From assembly GCA_030668065.1 (NCBI GenBank), contig DAOUUS010000052.1, forward strand, positions 1 through 8,721: a DNA stretch of 8,721 bases, in the 5' to 3' direction. Shown here in pieces: positions 7,120 to 8,721 of this stretch (within the stretch, counting starts at the first letter, position 1; the number at the start of each line of letters is the position of its first letter). The stretch comes from Candidatus Methanophagales archaeon. Lineage in GTDB: Archaea; Halobacteriota; Syntropharchaeia; Alkanophagales; Methanospirareceae. Both the position numbers and the translations under genes were made by a program. The notes below the pieces were generated by a model. The model was given only the letters and a program-made list of their open reading frames with translations. It was not told where the DNA came from and did no database searches.

Positions 7120-7133
7120 TTTTATAATTTTCG
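7120..7133 (-). promoter_or_regulatory. Consensus BRE/TATA promoter for the UbiD-family gene
   Basis: Read on the minus strand this is CGAAAATTATAAAA: the BRE-like CGAAA directly joined to TTATAAAA, close to the archaeal consensus. A start about 26 nt past the box centre falls near 7098. That leaves a short leader (about 14 nt) to the ATG at 7084 and makes the ATG at 7105 unlikely to be transcribed. Confidence 0.65.
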
Positions 7134-7184
7134 TTTCACCAAAGACATATTACATCTCATACAATGAAACCTGTAAATTTGAAC

Positions 7185-7246
7185 AGAGAAATAGGCAGAT
7201 AAGTCCAGCTACTTCGCATGCCGGACATTTGCCACCTTATTTCTCT
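7185..7246. repeat. Imperfect nested inverted repeat at the 3' end of the broken response regulator
   Basis: AGAGAAATA (7185-7193) pairs exactly with TATTTCTCT (7238-7246). Inside it GGCA (7194-7197) can pair with TGCC (7230-7233), and GTCC (7203-7206) with GGAC (7223-7226), leaving a 16-nt loop. The outer arm overlaps the regulator's stop codon at 7245-7247. It may act as a 3' RNA end structure for that gene. No U-tract follows on the minus strand, so a classic hairpin terminator is not shown. Confidence 0.4.
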
Positions 7247-7736
7247 ACGCGAGAGATATGGCCTCGGGACTATATCGCCCTACTTTTGTACGTTCAAACC
7301 CGTCTTCTTCGTCTCTTTGTGCTTGTTCTCGTATGACCTGTGCCAAGAGATTGCACTGAGTTGCAGGACACCCTCTCTTCGTAACGTATCCCACCGCACC
7401 CATATTCAAAGCTTTTTCTGCCACATCTGGTCCGCCAACACCTGTGAAAAGGATGAACGGGATATTTGCACTTTTACCATTTCGCTTCACGGCATCCAAA
7501 AAATCTATTCCATTCATCGCAGGCATCTTGTAGTCGGAAACGATGACATCGAAATCATCTGTTCCGAGTTTTTTCAATGCTTTTTTCGCTGAAAGGACAC
7601 TGACAATCACAAAATCGTCTTTCGCTTACTTCTTCAGATATATCCTCGTTATCTCAAGATGTGCCGGTTCGTCATCCACATGCAAAATACGTATCGGCAT
7701 CGCGCTTCCATATCTAACCAGTAACCGATTTACCAT
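7245..7736 (-). pseudogene. Response regulator receiver protein interrupted by an in-frame stop
   Basis: From the ATG at 7736, preceded by an ideal ribosome site, the frame reads MVNRLLVRYGSAMPIRILHVDDEPAH and onward through ITRIYLKK to a TAA at 7626-7628 (codon 37). It then continues open as AKDDFVIVSVLSAKKALKK to a TAG at 7245. The intact paralogue at 8202-8624 has GAA (Glu37) at the same place. Ignoring the stop gives 163 aa: a CheY-like receiver with acidic pair D21-D22, phospho-acceptor D68 (VIVSDYKMP), FILFTG, and a 20-odd-residue charged tail the paralogue lacks. There is no output domain. As written, translation yields a 36-aa peptide. A restart at the GTG at 7610 would give 121 aa lacking strand 1 and the acidic pair, so it should not be phosphorylatable. 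Causes could be recent inactivation or a base error; TAA is not the pyrrolysine codon. Confidence 0.85.
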
Positions 7737-7845
7737 TTTTCGTATCACCTCCTAATTTTATATTCCGTGTTTCAGACAGCACGCGGAGTCGCATCACACA
7801 GTGGACTTCTTCCCTTTTATCGCGCTTTTGCGCTCCGTCTTCCAT
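7714..7845 (-). CDS. Possible 43-codon leader ORF overlapping the broken response regulator start
   Basis: An ATG at 7845 opens a frame starting MEDGAQKRDKREEVHCVMRL that ends with TAG at 7714-7716, 22 nt inside the regulator coding region and in another frame. A purine-rich tract precedes it. It would be translated across the regulator's ribosome site, so it could couple or interfere with regulator translation. I do not recognise the peptide, and chance is a real alternative. The inferred promoter at 7914-7929 would transcribe it as part of a leader of about 150 nt. The leader also holds GCGC-AAAA-GCGC (7822-7833), a short hairpin. Confidence 0.2.
   Translation of the reverse strand: MEDGAQKRDKREEVHCVMRLRVLSETRNIKLGGDTKNGKSVTG
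7744..7753 (-). promoter_or_regulatory. Near-ideal Shine-Dalgarno site of the broken response regulator
   Basis: The minus strand reads AGGAGGTGAT, ending 7 nt before the ATG at 7736. This is full complementarity to the usual archaeal 16S rRNA 3' end and the strongest ribosome site in the window. It fixes the original start of the interrupted gene. Confidence 0.8.
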
Positions 7846-7893
7846 TTCTTCTTTCTCGCCCTTCCCTCTTGCGCCTCTTTATTCCCCTATATG

Positions 7894-7915
7894 GTAACCA
7901 TTGTATGTAACCATT
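7894..7915. repeat. Tandem operator-like 9-bp repeats next to a TATA box
   Basis: GTAACCATT occurs at 7894-7902 and again at 7907-7915, 13 bp apart. On the minus strand the copies read AATGGTTAC and lie just downstream of the TATA box at 7914-7921, between it and the predicted transcript start near 7890. The left copy sits within an odd palindrome, ATGGT-A-ACCAT (7891-7901). A DNA-binding repressor bound here would block polymerase recruitment. No second locus with the repeat is in the window. Confidence 0.5.
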
Positions 7916-7929
7916 ATATAAGCTTTTCG
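7914..7929 (-). promoter_or_regulatory. Consensus BRE/TATA promoter upstream of the broken response regulator
   Basis: The minus strand reads CGAAAAGCTTATATAA: BRE-like CGAAAAG followed by TTATATAA. This is the best archaeal promoter match in the window. A start near 7890 is predicted, giving an unusually long leader of about 150 nt before the ATG at 7736. The GAAAAGCTT core recurs upstream of the intact paralogue. Confidence 0.65.
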
Positions 7930-7931
7930 AT

Positions 7932-8201
7932 GTTTTCTTGCAGAGTTTTATAACAAAATCTTACCAAACCTTCAATAACCTTTATGGTGACTACACAAAT
8001 TCTTGTTTGTGCTATCTGCTTCTTTCCTTTTACATAGATGAAACCCGATTGGAACGAATCCAACAGAAAAAATGATGATGCTCTGGATTATATGTAAAAT
8101 CTGTACTTGTCGAAGGTCATACGTGCCCCTAGTACCGTAATCTTGTACAAACAAGTATGAAAAACGTAGAAATATGAAATACTACTTAGTACGGCTTACA
8201 C
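7932..8201. other. Intergenic stretch between the two response regulators
   Basis: Together with the leader at 7737-7913 this makes about 465 bases without a confident gene. A minus-strand frame of 60 codons (7972-8154) lacks a ribosome site and family resemblance, and I treat it as chance. CTTGT-ACAA-ACAAG (8142-8155) is a small inverted repeat. With the nearby minus-strand T-run (plus-strand AAAAA at 8160-8164), it follows the intact regulator by about 40 nt and may help end its transcript. Confidence 0.4.
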
Positions 8202-8624
8202 TTAAGTAAATAGCCCTCGTATAGCTAGCGCCAATTGATTGCACTGAGTTGCGGGACTCCCGCTCTTCGCAACGTATCTTTCCGCACCCTTATTCAAAGC
8301 TTCATCTACCACTTCCGGTTCACTCATACTTGTGAAAAGGACGAAAGGAATATTTGCATATTTTTCACTTTTCTTCACGGCACACAAAAATTCTAGACCA
8401 TTCATTTTAGGCATCTTATAGTCGGAAACGATGACATCGAAATCATCGGTTTCTAGTTTTTCCAGCGCTTTTCTAGCTGAAGGCACACTGACAATCTCAA
8501 AATCGTCTTTTGCTTCTCGCTTTAGATATATCCTTGTTATCTCCAGATGTGCCGGCTCGTCATCCACATGCAAAATCCATATTGGGTCGGAACCCTCAGG
8601 TTTAGGCCTTAACTCTATTGTCAT
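8202..8624 (-). CDS. Stand-alone response regulator (receiver domain only)
   Basis: This is a CheY-like receiver, a cytosolic protein phosphorylated on aspartate by a sensor kinase. The 140-aa product has a short N-terminal extension (1-14), then ILHVDDEPAHLEITRIYL (17-34) with the acidic pair D21-D22. The phospho-acceptor is D68 in DVIVSDYKMPKMNG (63-76), the switch residue T98 is in FVLFTS (94-99), and the conserved lysine is K120 in YVAKSGSP (117-124). It ends soon after the last helix (LALAIRGLFT), with no DNA-binding or enzymatic output domain. It may relay to another protein or compete for phosphate. No kinase is in the window. AAGGGGAC lies 8 nt before the ATG. It is a paralogue of the interrupted gene at 7245-7736. 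Confidence 0.92.
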   Translation of the reverse strand: MTIELRPKPEGSDPIWILHVDDEPAHLEITRIYLKREAKDDFEIVSVPSARKALEKLETDDFDVIVSDYKMPKMNGLEFLCAVKKSEKYANIPFVLFTSMSEPEVVDEALNKGAERYVAKSGSPATQCNQLALAIRGLFT

Positions 8625-8687
8625 TTTTCATAGTCCCCTTTGCGAGGCAATTTCAGATGCTTTATTGAATAGTCATGATATGCAATC

Positions 8688-8703
8688 ACTTAAAAGCTTT
8701 TCG
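8688..8703 (-). promoter_or_regulatory. Candidate promoter of the intact response regulator
   Basis: The minus strand reads CGAAAAGCTTTTAAGT: the same BRE-like CGAAAAGCTT as at 7914-7929, but with a weaker TATA part (TTTTAAGT). It predicts a start near 8666 and a leader of about 40 nt. The tandem GTAACCATT repeats are absent here, so the two regulators would not share that operator. Confidence 0.5.
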
Positions 8704-8721
8704 ATTTCTTTTGTTGGACAA

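Noticed and set aside
7626..7628. Stop codon in the response regulator as a pyrrolysine or selenocysteine site
   Set aside because: The codon is TAA; pyrrolysine uses TAG and selenocysteine TGA, and the paralogue has glutamate there.
8068..8120. Possible C/D box guide RNA around AATGATGA
   Set aside because: A C-box-like string is present but no CTGA D box lies at a suitable distance.
7972..8154. 60-codon minus-strand frame between the regulators
   Set aside because: No ribosome site or promoter at a suitable distance and no recognisable family; the composition fits chance in intergenic DNA.
1..8721. CRISPR array, insertion sequence or integrase attachment site
   Set aside because: I found no regularly spaced repeats, transposase or integrase coding regions, or terminal inverted repeats flanking the restriction-modification unit.

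Overview
The window is archaeal. It carries a run of archaeal information-processing genes (a GINS subunit, ribosomal proteins L44e and S27e, and the alpha subunit of initiation factor aIF2), BRE/TATA-type promoters, and Shine-Dalgarno sites of the GGAGGTGAT kind. A short UbiD-family decarboxylase of archaeal type and stand-alone receiver proteins of a type common in methanogen-related lineages point to Euryarchaeota, perhaps a methanogen or ANME/Syntrophoarchaeum-like lineage. That lineage guess is inference.

Layout, left to right. Positions 1-370 are A+T-rich and mostly non-coding, with a possible gene start running off the left edge on the minus strand. moeA (molybdopterin/tungstopterin metal insertion) lies at 371-1588 on the minus strand. 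A 91-bp divergent promoter region separates it from a two-gene type II restriction-modification unit on the plus strand: a YhdJ-like adenine methyltransferase (1680-2540) and a probable restriction endonuclease (2546-3682). Only 12 bp later begins a compact plus-strand housekeeping cluster: gins51, rpl44e (4-bp overlap), rps27e (59 codons) and aif2a, ending at 5731. A convergent gap follows, then a minus-strand UbiD-family gene (probably anhydromevalonate phosphate decarboxylase of the archaeal mevalonate pathway) with a well-formed promoter. The right end holds two minus-strand single-domain response regulators. They are paralogues, 83% identical over 340 gap-free bases by my count. The left copy is broken by one in-frame TAA; the right copy is intact.

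How the parts relate. The gins51-rpl44e-rps27e-aif2a group is an ancestral archaeal replication/translation neighbourhood, but nop10, often next to aif2a, is absent here. The restriction-modification unit is visibly A+T-richer than moeA and looks inserted directly upstream of the essential cluster. The methyltransferase resembles E. coli YhdJ, which modifies ATGCAT, and I found no ATGCAT in the whole window. The response regulator pair shares a promoter core (GAAAAGCTT followed by an A/T-rich box) that also occurs near the left edge. The broken copy retains a consensus promoter, tandem operator-like repeats and an ideal ribosome binding site. I see no clearly new multi-gene system. The best leads are the nonsense-interrupted regulator with its elaborate leader, and the restriction unit with an endonuclease of non-standard active site.
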